From contig NC_088099.1 of NCBI RefSeq assembly GCF_036370855.1, positions 145,655,017 to 145,719,016 of the forward strand: a stretch of DNA of 64,000 bases. Reading direction: 5' to 3'. The notes beneath the pieces are model-generated. The model was not told the origin of the DNA and made no database searches. It saw only the letters and a program-made list of their open reading frames with translations. The position numbers and the translations under genes are program-made. Below, piece by piece: positions 39,201 to 51,665 of this stretch (position 1 is the stretch's first letter; each line of letters opens with the position of its first letter). The DNA is from Dromaius novaehollandiae (taxonomy: Eukaryota > Chordata > Aves > Casuariiformes > Dromaiidae).

Positions 39201-39949
39201 GACAATTTAAAAAATTTTACACTACCAACTATGGTGGTAGTTAGCACTCTTACATGCAAGGTGGCTAAGGAATAACTCTTCCTGCCAAACAAATCCAATT
39301 GTTTCACCCTATCTTTTGAGTTTGGCATCATGTTTGTTTGCTGTTGCATATCTCACTGTGAGAGAACTGCCACCGCAAGAAAGCTTGTCATAAGGTGGGC
39401 TCACACTTACTCAGCATCTCTTTTATACCTTCCATCTCTAATCATCAATGTGACACGTACCAGAATGTGCTAGATATTTTCCGCTGGCTTACTTCACCCT
39501 CATTCCCACCAAAAGCTGCCAACCCAACCCTTAATCAGCATAGCATTAGACAACCAGGGATAACACTGTGAACATAATACTAGTGCCATATCAGAGAACT
39601 GGAGCTGAAAGGAATAGGGACTGTGCAAGGTGTTGTCTCTCTTGACATTCTCACTTGAGGAAAAAAAAAAAAATCCTTGAAGAAATAAAAGGATGAACCC
39701 TAACTATACTTAAGTATAGGATTCTTTCCAACACAATAAAAACAATTAAAACAGGATCATGGTAGGTTTCTATGTTAAAGGAGCTGGAGAACTAGGCAGT
39801 CATATCATGAACCATGGTTGGGGCTGGCATAGCAGGTGGACAGAAGAAGCCTTTGCTCCAAGCAAAAGGCACACATGACTGAGGCTTTGGGAAGCAGAGA
39901 AATTAATACTTGCTGTGCTACCTGCATCAAGTGAGGGAAAGCTGATGGG

Positions 39950-40170
39950 GAGAGCTAGTGTCCCCCATGCCAGGCCTGGCAGCATGCACTCCCACCATGC
40001 CAGGAACACCGAGGCCCACTGCCGCCAGCTGCCCCCACAGCAGCGTTCAGCACCGCGGAGAGCACCGGGGTCCGGCACCAGGGCCAGCCACCACCAGCGA
40101 CCAGGGGCTCCCCCGCGGGGCCCAGGCGTCCCCCCAGTCCTGCACCGCACCATCTCTGGGCGCCGAAACA
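39950..40170. other. Second GC-rich pocket in SDC2 intron 2
   Basis: About 220 bp is strongly GC-rich with several CpGs (for example CACCGCGGAGAG, CCCCGCGGGGCCC, GGGCGCCGAAACA) between AT-rich flanks. The palindrome CCCCGCGGGG lies at about 40111-40120. As with the pocket near 36 kb, it may be a retroelement remnant or a regulatory islet. No coding signal is recognised. Confidence 0.4.
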
Positions 40171-41924
40171 CCCTTTCTGGTTTAGGACATGACTTTGGTT
40201 TCTGGTTAGGCCAGAAGACTTGATTTTGCATTTCTTAGAGTTCTTCCCCTGTCATTGTAACTTTCCTTAGATTTCTAAGTTTCCAATCACAACATCAGTC
40301 TATACTTACTCTGTCCTAAGCTAACCAAGATACTTCTGAACTTAAGCTCCAACTGACTGAGAAATAGTTGTTTTGGAGAACAAAAGAAGGGGAAGTAAGA
40401 TTACTGTTGGTCAGGTCTAAAGGTACTTTTTTGTCCTTCTGGTTCCACTTTTACCACTGACATGGGTTAAGAAAGATTAATGCCAGTTCTTGTATAATCC
40501 TTCCCATTTAAAAGAATGGCTACATTTTGAATCATCTGTATTAGAAAAAGCCAATTTCTGAAGAGGGTGGAAAAAAGAAAACATACCATTTTCCATACCT
40601 CTCTTTATTGTCGGCCAGTCTCCTTTCCTGAAGTTTACAAAGTCACCAGCTTCTGAAGACATGACAGAACATGATGCTGACTAAAAGAGCAATTTTCTCA
40701 GAGATCAGAATTTTCCTTGGACAGTGCCGAGAACTGGACCAAATTATTGAATTGTTAATTTAATTTTTTTCCTGTGAAATTTCCTTCAGAGAAGTCTACA
40801 GCAAAGGGGTCCAGTCAAGCCACTGATAAGACTGCTAACACATGTCAAATTCAGCCTGCAGAGGACTCCAAAATGCAAGGTATCACTCAGGTGCCAGTGC
40901 CCAATGGGCCTGAATCTGCCCAGCAGCAGAATCAGACATCCACATAATTAACTTTAGCATACCTTTGAATCTTCGCAAAAGGGAAAGCCAAAATCCATAC
41001 AAGAAATCTCAGTCATGGCTTACAAGAGTAACAAAGTCGAGGCTCTGCAAGAAGGGCTTATACTTAAAAATTCACAAGTAGCTATAAACATAAAAGACAG
41101 CTTACAAAAAGTGCAATAACAAACAAATGAATAGCACACTTGGAAGATAAATGGGATTTCCACAACCACTCAGCAAACACTAACAACAACAATGAAATTT
41201 CTCTTTCAAAACTACAATAAAATCCCATACTTAACTTCTAATGATTGTAGTCTCTGAGCTACTCTAGAAGACATTCTGCAAAGAGGCTGTCAGAGAAACA
41301 ATTGATGAGGCTTCACTGACAGCTTTTTGAAAAATTATGAGCTAGCTACAAGCCTCTAATGAATGTTTAAATTTGAGAACTCCGTATGTTATGTTTATGA
41401 ATTTCTTTAGCCACGATATTGATGTAATTACCTCTGAGAAAATTCTCATGTTGTGGCAATATCTAGAATTCTAAATTTAAAAGAATAACAACAGCAGAGA
41501 AATCGACACTGACTACATTTATCTGAACCTGAATGCATAAAAGAGAGAAGAAGATTGCTGCTGCAACATTTCCATAAAGACTGCTAAATTAGGATTATGC
41601 CTTGGGGAAGTAAGCCTTCTCTAATCCTTATTTCTAAACTCCAGGGACAGCTGCACAGAAACAAGAAGGGGTAGCAGAAAGAAAATAACTGAGGGGAGGA
41701 GGGAAAGAGTGAAATGATGGAACCAAGGAGTAAGAGAAAAGAGCAGAAAGCTCATAGTTAGAAGCCAGCCTGCAGAGGTGCTTAGCAAACTATAAATGCA
41801 GAGCCAAGTACTCCAGATTCTCACCAAAAGAATCACCTCCAACTCATAAGGAAAAACTGCAGAGCTTTTCCCCAAATTTTACTTCTTACACTTTTTAAAA
41901 TCAAATTGTGACATGTTGTCTCAC

Positions 41925-42036
41925 CTGAACCTGACCCAGAAGAATAATCATCATCATCAATTGGATAGACGCCTGATGCTTCTTCAACAGAGCTGTTGTC
42001 AAGGTATAAATCTTTATCAGAGGTCAAATCTGCTCT
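41925..42036 (-). CDS. SDC2: SDC2 exon 2: glycosaminoglycan-attachment region of syndecan-2
   Basis: The exon is 112 nt: 37 codons plus one base. The acceptor is TTATCTGTTTTCCAG|AGAGCAG (AG at 42038-42037) and the donor has GT at 41924-41923. It encodes the mature N-terminus, [31 protein letters not shown] and SSGSGS; the next Gly is completed by exon 3. Ser-Gly sites next to acidic clusters are the heparan sulfate attachment sites. Here there is one after EEA and a run of three after DDDDYS, against one plus two in human SDC2 as I remember it. NSS is a possible N-glycosylation sequon. The signal peptide lies in exon 1, upstream of this window. Exon 2 could start two bases later at another AG, but the site chosen keeps the frame. 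Confidence 0.97.
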
Positions 42037-44498
42037 CTGGAAAACAGATAAGAGTGAATGGTTAAAAAGATGATGATTCTCCAGTCTAGCAATCTCTTAA
42101 TCTTCACTCCTATTTCAGAAGTTAATGTTGGCACACTGAACAGTTTATAGTTTCGGTTTATGCAACACATTTGTCTAAGGTGTTGAACAACTTTGTAAAA
42201 ATTGCAGCATTAAGAAAAAACCCAATCTGCACAATGAAAACTCAGAAACCACCCAATATGTAGGAAGCAAGGCCCTTTCAAATCACACTTCATCTCATTA
42301 AATGCATGAATGAATAAATAGGATTTGCAATATACTCTGAAGAGCTTTTGTGACAAGAAAGAAGCAAATCCCAAGACTGAAACCCTTCTGTCAACATATC
42401 AAATATACTAATCTAAGGACTGCCATCTGAAGTCAGTCATTTGATCTCAAACGGGAAGCAATAGGAGCACATATCAAAAACCATCTTTGACGTACATCAG
42501 GCCAAACCTCAGTAAACTCTTTGTAAGTTACAATGAACAACTGGGACTATGGATTACAAATATTTAAAAGACAATGTTGTTGATTAAAGATTACAACATT
42601 TCCAGCTGGATCAGAAAGCATGCCTCTAAAATTATGCTCAGACAAGATGCTACAATTCCTAAATTAATGTACCTCTCTCGAAATTTAGCTATAGCTTCAA
42701 CAAGCTAGAAAGTTTTCTTCTTGTGATCTCCACCACCTTTTTTATGTCCAAAAGTATTCCCCCACTGAAGAGAGTTTCTGCTAAAACGAGCTGATAATAG
42801 AAAAGGTATCAGTAATTATTTTAGGTTTACTAAAGCATCAGGCTTTGAAAGATTAGAAACTATCTTTCTCCATAGCAACTTGCACTTCCTCTACAGAGCA
42901 TAAGCAACCTTATGGGAGCCACGTATCTCTGTTTCCTCCATAACAGAAGCAGTAGGGGCAGGTACTTTCATTTACCAGCATTTCTGTGAAGGCCTGTTTG
43001 CCATGACTTGTTAAAAAATGGAAAAGTGTGCCAACTGTAAATGGAGTTTTAAGTCAAAGAGCAGTACTATGCCAAAATGTGCCTACTGAATTCAGTATAA
43101 TCTCCAGAACCTCCTGCTCCACTCTGAGTCCTAAGGTTTCCCATTGGTGGTTACTTTTTACTACAAGACATTGATTGGCCTTTTTATTCTACAGAACATT
43201 CACTATTGCTTTCCTAAAGGGGCACCAAACTGTGGAGGTGGTAACACTTCTACGCAAAGACCCAAACCCGACTTTCTATGGTAATCTTTTTCCCCTCCAG
43301 AGGTCCTAAAAAATTGAGGACATTTGCATTTGTGACTTTTTTTTTTTTTAAGTAGACTTTTGGTAACTGATTACTTTTCCAACATTCTAGAGTTCCTGTT
43401 GGCTGCCTCTACATTAGAAAACCATCCTTCATTTTGATTTGAAATACAAAAATCTTCTTCTCAAGGAAAGCAGATAAGTCATCCTGATTAACAACTATAT
43501 TTTAGAATAAGAGACTTTTGCACTAGAGATACCTAACACTTCTCTGAACAGCTCTGAACTAAAGTGGCATTATCCTACTTTTCTTCTAAAGAGGAAAAGA
43601 AAAAGATTATAATACTTGGTCAAAGTCTACTCTTGGTACTGCAACTTTTACTTGTGGGATATGTGGAAAAGAACCCCTGTTTTTAGTGGGTAGAACTTTT
43701 TTTCTTTTTTTTTTTTTTAGACAGGTTAACAAAAATCTTGCTTTCAGCTGCTGCTTCTATTTCACATGGTCTGCCTGAAACTGGCAGTAGTCCAAAGCAG
43801 AAATTCAAGACGATGTCTGGCCACCACCAAATGACTTAATTCCTTTGCAAGATGTCTCCAAAGGAAGCACTGAAGTGCCTTGGTAGGTGTATAGTTGGTA
43901 TTGTAATTAAGACTCGGTGGACACTGCTTCCTTGTAGGAAAACAACTCCCTTTCACAAGACATATCCTGCTATTGATCAGATTGCAACAATGGAACAGGC
44001 AGCTTCACCCTGTTTTAATTTCAGCTGCAATCATGATACAAAATAGCCCACTCCTCAATATCAGGAAGGAAAAAAAAGAAACACATTTAAAAGGAAATGC
44101 AGGTGGCTGCCAATGAATATAGACAAGGCATACAATATTCAAAAGGTATCAGAGGTAGTAAATATTACCAAAAGCAAACTGGCAAAAATGTTTAAGATCT
44201 ACCTGTAGAATTTACATAACAACAGAAATTGCCAGTAGAATTTGACATTTTCATAGAACGGCGACAGCTGAGAAACAGTCCAAGTTTGCAAACAAGTTTT
44301 AGAGGATGAAAATTAGTTTGTCTGAGAATAGAAGCATCACAGATCTGTGGCCGGAATTTCTACTGTTGAAGAAAAATATGAATTTACCAATCAATTTATT
44401 CCCTCGGCCATTTCTCAGTACTGTCTATATCAGAAGCAAACTTACTAGAATTCCAAAAAAAAACCCCCCAAACCTCCCAAATCCTCCTCCCTCTTGCC

Positions 44499-44524
44499 AA
44501 AAAAAAAAAAAAAAAAAAAAAAAA
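44499..44524. repeat. A26 homopolymer
   Basis: There are twenty-six A residues in a row on the plus strand, after a C- and A-rich stretch. It could be a retroposon tail, but I see no recognisable element body upstream and no clear target-site duplication. Confidence 0.9.
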
Positions 44525-47456
44525 CAGGACAATGTTGTGTTGCTTTTTCCAAACTGATGGAATCAGAGAAGACTGAAGTGATTCCTGACAGTTCTTACAA
44601 AGTTTCAATTTCTGTAAGACAGCCGAGCAGCTCTCCAGCCCAAACCAAGCTTCAAGTGCCTAGTCAGCCAGGCTCCCCACCATTCACATTAATTCCCTTT
44701 CTTTCAATGAATTATGGCTTACTGGCTGCCAAAAGCTTTCATTTCTAGCTATGCTGAAACGTTCTCAAGATTTAAACCAGCTGAAAACAGAGGAAACAAA
44801 AATGGAGGAAAAACCTGGGGAGTTTTCAGCAGCAAATTTAGCTTCTATTGCATTTTATTCTGGAGATGCAAAGGATACATTGTAAAAACGCATTATTTAA
44901 TATCTAGTACTGTGGATGGCACAACTACATCAGAATGAGAAAACTATTCCCTACAGAAAGGGTCTTATAAATCTAATATAATGTTTACTATATGGGGAAC
45001 TATATGGTTCAGTGAACCCCAAGCACATTCAGATTAGACATCCAGCTCCATCTGATGAGCATGTTCTGCAGCTTCTCTGGACAGAGAGCCTCTTCCTTCA
45101 GCTGCTGTTTCCAGTACAAACAATTCTTATCTAGCAGAGCTTGGGCAAAACATGAGCCCACTCTCAAACTGGAGACACAAAGAAGCATGCCTTGACTTAG
45201 AAACCCACAGACATTTGCACAGACAAATGCATTGCACTGTTCCCAGATGGACTCTCTGGGAAAGCTGGCTAGTAGAACTAGGATAGGAGCACCCACTAAA
45301 TACCCACAGCTTTTATCTCTTCTCCCAGTTGTTCATAAGCACATAGCTGCCTCAGTGCACTTGAAATTATAATTAACCTAAGTTAAAAAAAAAAAAAAAA
45401 TCCAACAGTTAACAAAAAGTGCACAGCCATTAAAAATAATTCTGTGAGATTAATCTTAGAAAGCTTAAGCTTAGAAAAATCAGAGCCAGTTAATGAAAAT
45501 AAAAGAATACTTCATGGTACTTAAGTGAGTATCAAGTACTGAAGCTGTGCTTTGCTATTTTATGCCACACAAGAATGCATTTGATTTAATATTTGCTCTA
45601 GCAGTGTTTTCTAGCTTGTCAGTTGGGAATCCATGGGGGCCCATGGACAACTTCCAAGGTATCCACAAAAGGTAAGTAAGAAAAACAAGTCTACTGCCAG
45701 CAAGCTTATATAAAGGTCTACACCACAATTTAAAAATGTTTAGGAAGGAAAAAAAAAGTTTGCAAACTCTAGCTCCGTAAGTCTTTTTTTAGTTATTGTG
45801 AAGGCCAAGTATCTAAGGGACTATTTCCCTTGGTGAACAATTGAAATGATGGTCCTCATGTCACTTTTATGTAACAGCATTATTTTCAGATCTATTAAAA
45901 CGGCAGGAACACCAGGCAAGGTTGTCTCTGTTATCAGTCCTTTAATCTGGCCCTGAAGCCACAAAAACTGCTCATTACCTCTTGACGGAGATTGCATTCT
46001 CGTCCACCATTGTTACCCCACTTACATTTTTATTCCAAGAATATAATGCTGCAAAATCCTGTGACCTAAATACTTCACATACTACACACCAACGATCACT
46101 GATTCCTGTCTGGTTATTGACTACACTGGCATAAATCTAAATCTCACGGATGTACTGTAAGTTAGCACCCATTCAGTACTAGCTAAAAGATATTCCCATA
46201 CATGCTGAATTTGAAAATCTCCAAGCCTTTATTTCATTCAAGCTTACATTTTTAATGATTTGTAATTTAATAAAGCCTGATCATCCAGGACATATTTAAT
46301 AAACTCTCAGTTTGACACAAAATGAGAGAAGGAAAAAAGAAACCCAACCCTTTTTGTGACTCATCATCTCATGAAAGGCATAAATCATTGATCAAAATTA
46401 GGATGGCAAAAAATTGAAAACAAGATCATCAGACAACAGAAGATCTGAGAAAGGATGGAGCACTTCACAAAAAATAGTAATTAAAAAACGTGTCCTGTAA
46501 CAGCCATTTGGTTGTTACAGTCAGTCCTCCTATAATTTTTAATATCTTTCTCCTAAATCATCCCCAGATATTTATGTCACTTGGATGCAGCCAAGAAGGC
46601 TGATGTGAGAAGAAGTGGAGAAGAAAGAGCAGGAAGTAACATGTACCATGCATGTAACGGTTGTCTGAAACTCAAATGGAATAGCAATGAGTAACCAACA
46701 TATGGAAGGAAACATTTTATTACTTACAGATGCACTCAAATTTCGGTACTCTGCCTTTTTTGGTATATCTACGGGACACAGAATTTGAGGTTTTCAGCAG
46801 AGTTATTAATGGTACATTGCTGCTCTTTTTCCCCAGCTGGAACTCTTTTACATGTAACTCGTTTAGAATGCACAGAACCAGAGACTAATATTTTTAAAGT
46901 GATGTTATATCACAAATCTCTAAGCCAGAAGGCTCTAAAAATTTGCAAGCATTACAGCTGTTGATTAGTCAGAGATCTTATACATAAGACAGAGAAGGGA
47001 AAACAGATTTTCTTCTTCTATTAACAGATACTGCTGTTCTATTAGTGCTTGTAAAAAAGCATGTTCGGCTGGTGATTTTGAATTCATGAAAGTGATGTTT
47101 TGTTCACATAAACTACACTTTGGGAAAACTAATCCTTGAGTATATTCATCTAAAGCCCAAGGGGCATTGCAGAGATTCCCACAGAAGACTGAAGAAAAGG
47201 CAGTTGTGTGAGCGAGAAACTATTTCTTCTAAGGCCTGCAGAAAGGACGATGATCTGCCACCAAATTAGAGCTAGGCCTAGCAGTCCTCAGTCACAGCAC
47301 TGTAGATCCTAAAGCCAAGAGATGTTCTGCTAATACTGTTCACAATTTCATTGCTTTCTCTCATCCCACCAGGAAAGCTATTTCACTGGTGAGACTGTCT
47401 CCTGAATTCACTAACCTTGCCCACCTTCAAAAGGACTGAGTCTCATGATTTTATAT

Positions 47457-47479
47457 GGGGGGGGGGGGGGGGGGGGGGG
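47457..47479. repeat. G23 homopolymer
   Basis: There are twenty-three uninterrupted G residues on the plus strand (C in the SDC2 pre-mRNA). A run this long can form G-quadruplex structures and is a frequent site of length error in sequencing and assembly. Confidence 0.9.
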
Positions 47480-48080
47480 AAAGATCTCGAAGTGCAGGGC
47501 TTGAAAATCAGATATACATTACAAAGCATTAGGTTTTGCCCAGGTAGACATGCTGCCCAGAGAGGGCACTCCATCTGAAGTTTCCCATAACGTTACTTGT
47601 TCCCGGGGATGAGCTTCTGCGGACCCTGATGGAGCTTTTCAATCTCCTTCAGTTTGTGGATCCCTAAACTGTTTGCATGTACCCTGAGACAAACACGTAA
47701 TCTGGGAGGAGGACTGCATGCTATGAGGTATTACTCTTCAAGGCAGGTTTTCCACTAGATTTTGATTACAGATGCCTTTCTTGCCTTTCATTGCTGGGTA
47801 CTATAACCGGAAACAGAAGAAAAGGGAAGGAAACAGGCAGTCCATACTACTCCTCTTAAGTTTGTGGTGGTCACTTCTAAGCGCTCACAGGCTGAACTCT
47901 GCCTGACAAAACCCACACCTCTTTGCAATGGTGCCTTTAGCAGAAGTGGTGGTGGAAGGCGCGGTGGAAGGCTCTTGTGGGATTTTTTGAAAAAGATGTT
48001 AAGAATTGGCAACGTAATTTAACTGCATCACTCTAAGGACTCTGTTTTTTCCTTGGAGAAGTACTACTGTCTGCACAATT

Positions 48081-48122
48081 GTGATGTTAGTGGAGTGGAT
48101 AGTGATGTTAGTGGAGTGGATA
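48081..48122. repeat. Perfect 21-bp tandem duplication
   Basis: There are two identical adjacent copies (48081-48101 and 48102-48122) starting GTGATGTTAGTGG. The lack of any mismatch suggests a recent event or a length-variable site. It makes a repeated heptapeptide in one plus-strand ORF, which is otherwise unremarkable and not considered a gene. Confidence 0.9.
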
Positions 48123-50289
48123 ACAGCCACAGGAAAGCTGATCTGTGTAATAGTCTGGATAATTGTAATCACAGCAAAAATATTCTTCCCATGACAACAG
48201 GCACAAGATTGAGTTTTGTAGTCTTACAGCAACAGTTTCATACAGAAGCTAACATCTGCATTGCTCATTTCCCCTGAATCATTTCTGACATGGTTACTAT
48301 TCCCTAGTTTTACCTCATAACTGCATAAAACCCGTTAAGCATTCTCCAAGGCTTATTGACTTTCAGTGCCAGTCCTACTACTTATCCATATACCAATGTG
48401 AAAAACAGTCTTGTGATGGGAACTGCCTGTACTGAATTTATTACAATCACTGCTTCCCCCGTCATTGTTTTTGGCCAATTAAATGCCAAATTTTGATTTG
48501 GTGACCAACCCCGAAGAGCTCATTTCAAAAGGCATCTCTAAAATCTTAGAGGATATTTGCTGCCCTTCTTCAAGTAGGAGTGAAACAATAACTCAGCTTT
48601 GTACAAGCATCTGTACTAAAATAGTAACTCCGGTATTTGCCTGTGGCAATGTGCACACTGCCCTGGTGCTGACAGCAGCGTAGCAGGCTGAAGCCTTGTC
48701 TGGTGGAGTGCAGAGCTACTATAACGTCTGGAGTACATGCCAGAAAGATTATTCACGCTCCTTGTATCTCATGTAGAAGAACTTCCTGATGCTGCACAAA
48801 ACTATAGCTTTAGGCCTCAAATCTCTCATGACAGATAAAGAAAGGATTTGACCGTTTGTGGCTGCTGAGGAAAAGCGTAGAGCTCAAAATAAACACAAGT
48901 ACTGAAAACTGCTTCTACCACAGCTAGCATACAACAATACAGGAGTCTACAGAAAGAGTTGATATAGAGAGACTGTCTAATGTCGAAGCCAAGAGTCAAA
49001 AATATGCTTGGTTTTAAGATGCACGCAGTCTGTTATGCCAGGCTAATTACCAAAACAGAGGCATATTTAACAGCGACAGAATTAATAAAAACACTCTCAC
49101 TGGTGTCAGACATTTCAGCAGCCTCATAGCTCACACTACAGAAAATTTACCACATGCTTGGTGCTTACAGGGAAATATTCAAAGTCAAATAATACCCCAG
49201 GGTAAGGAGACAAGCACAAGCCACCACAAAGTGAGCTACTGTTCACTTATGGGTATACACCGGTGTAATTACTGTGCTGTAGTTGATAGATTTAAGTTCA
49301 CACTCTAACAAAGTCACAAAAACTTGTGTGTCTGCTTCCTAACAGTCATCTGTGCCTTTAGAAATATTCCCCAATGTGTAATTACATGCTGTATGGTACA
49401 TTATGTCATAGTAGAACTTAAAACAGTAACAGGAGAACTTGTTCAAGCTTACTTGAAAATGTTTTTCTTCCCATTATAAAAGCTCACAGATCTGTATAGT
49501 GGGTCTTTGGCCTGCTTTCAGTTTTGGAGCCAAGACTTGTCCTGCCTTGAGGAGAAAGATAAAATTAAAAATTCCTCTAAAGTTCTGATAAATTTTGAGA
49601 AAAATTCCAATGAAAAAAGCTACTGTCTTTCCACTTCATTTCAGAGTTTGATTTCCAGTTGTACGTCATGTAGCTGTCTATTAATCTAATCTTTACCCCA
49701 AAACTGTGTTGTCCATGGAGGCACGGAGTTTGCTGTATGAAGACGCAAGGCAGAGAAAAAGCAAGCACTGCAGCAAGAGCAGGCAATTCTTCTATCCTTA
49801 CGCACGAATACCAACAAATTTGATTTGTGACAAAGGGCAGATCAAAGAACTTGCTCCATTCTCTCCAGCTGCCACAGATATTGAATCTGATATTCAAACT
49901 CAAACGAACGGGGCTGCTGTGCTGTTTACGTGAAGCGCCTGATTGCACATTCTTCCATGTTCCCTGACCCTGCACTGACAGGCCTTTCTCTTTGTACGTG
50001 TGTCCTAGAATTGAATACTACAGTCCAGTTGCCTCCTTCACCTTGAATGTCTCCAGGCTGCTTAACAGTCAAGGTACATGGCAATTCTAGTTCTCCACAT
50101 AAAAGCAAATGTTTAATACTAAAGTTTCTCTGGGAATGCCCAAATTAAAACATTCAAAGCCCTTGCAGCTTTCACGCCAAGGCACCAGTCAGGGCAAAGA
50201 ACAGTCTATTCTTCAAGTCTGCCTTTGACTAGGTGCAGCAGAACAGGGAAACTACTTTAGATGGGCTACAGCTGAATCAGCTTCCAAAG

Positions 50290-51320
50290 CGCTACTCCAG
50301 ACTGAGATACTGAAGGGCAATGTGCAGGCGAACCAGCATCAGAAGCCAACGAGCCAGACAGCAATATGCATCACAGATTGATTTACCTCAATTAGCATAG
50401 CAATTTTCTGCATATTTTTCAAAAAGGACCAATCAGTTTCACCAAAAATAGGATCAAAAACACCACGCAAATTGTAGTAACAGCTCAAAAACGCTAATCA
50501 GTTTCCTAAGGACACATCAGTTCATGTGCAGACAGGTTAAATTTAAGGCATGGCCGTGACCAAGAAGCTAAATGTGTTCCTTTTAAAATGCTGAATGAAG
50601 AGGTTAGCATGTCTTTAATTGCCAGCCATGAGCCTGACACTAACAAGAGATGCAGGTAACTTTTGCTCTACAGGTCATAACTATACATACCTGCCTCAGT
50701 CACTGGTTTTAAATCTAACGTGCATCAGCTTTTCCATGCACACCTCCCCTCTCCTTTTATGCTTTACTGATTCTTTCTTCTAATCAATCAGAAGAACTAA
50801 CACATACATTTTCCTCCCTCCTCTTGAGAACGGCAATGAATGATTAAAGCTGCCAGGGTAACCTCTTTGGCATGCATGCCAATAACTCCCCACCTAATAG
50901 CCTTTCCTCTGCCTCACCGCCCTGGCCCGCTGGTGATTACTAACCTCCCTTGAAGTGGTCAAATTGCAGGGCAGCCCCCATGGAAACCTATTTGGAGCTG
51001 TTCAAGCCCATACCAAAGAATGATGTTTTTAATACAGATTGTTCTTTTTAAAGCCTTACAAAAGCAGCTGTAATCAATCGTAGTGCAAGCACTGCAAACC
51101 AGTTTCAAAAGCCCATATTGATTTCTTTCCAGTCCATGGCTTCAACAAAATAACCCCATGTGAGGAACCCAAAATCAACTAACATGAAATCATTTAAATT
51201 AAGATATTTTTGCATTTAGTAATAACAGTTTGCAATAAATTATCTCAATCAATTACATTTCCTTAGCATAAACAGGAAAATTACATATGAAACAAATATA
51301 TTGAAGTAACATTGAACACC
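50290..51320. promoter_or_regulatory. Candidate conserved non-coding element or enhancer in SDC2 intron 1
   Basis: Across about 1 kb, homeodomain-type words recur: TTTAATTGCC (50613), TAATCAATCA (50781), TGATTAAAGC (50841), TAATCAATCG (51071) and CAATCAATTA (51246). There is little simple repeat and no coding potential. The density of TAATCAAT/ATTGATTA words is the basis for the call. No alignment was possible, so conservation is inference. Confidence 0.3.
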
Positions 51321-51650
51321 AGTTAAGTATCACTATTCTCTGTTAAGGTTTTGTATGGTAACTTAAGTTTGCCAAAGGCGGTGAGGAATCAGGCTTTCAG
51401 TTTAAGACTGAGCATTTCCAATACTTGAACGCTGCACAGTAAGAAAGAAAATCTGTTCTTCAATACACATATTCTTTGAACAACAAGATCCACAAGTTTT
51501 TTTAGTGGACACTCCTATCTTCCACCTGCAGTCAGCAGACTCTGGTAACCTCCCACTAAAGCTCCTAGCAGGTGAAAAACATCCACTGGAATATCTGAAT
51601 TCTGTCTGATCTTTCTAAAACTGTGTTACTGTAGTAATATGCTGAAGGAA

Positions 51651-51665
51651 CCCCCCCCCCCCCCC
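51651..51665. repeat. C15 homopolymer
   Basis: There are fifteen C residues on the plus strand, so fifteen G in the SDC2 pre-mRNA, followed by a short ACACACAAC stretch. It is a likely length-variable site. Confidence 0.9.

Larger units (their letters stand above)
35530..41924 (-). other. SDC2: SDC2 intron 2
   Basis: This 6395-nt phase-1 intron has donor TTCAG|GTGAGAC (GT at 41924-41923) and acceptor TTTGTCTTCAG. It is mostly AT-rich, with two abrupt GC-rich pockets (about 35880-36210 and 39950-40170) and an A13 run near 39660. ORFs in these pockets (up to 179 codons at 35686-36225 minus) resemble nothing I know. No further exon was found. Confidence 0.92.

Noticed and set aside
44306..44608. 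A26 tract as the tail of a retroposed gene copy
   Set aside because: The upstream sequence does not resemble a spliced coding sequence, and no target-site duplication could be found by eye.
49577..49975. 132-codon minus ORF in SDC2 intron 1, considered as a cryptic exon
   Set aside because: It has no signal peptide or syndecan-like sequence and no polypyrimidine tract with an acceptor in a useful phase; overlapping plus-strand frames suggest chance.
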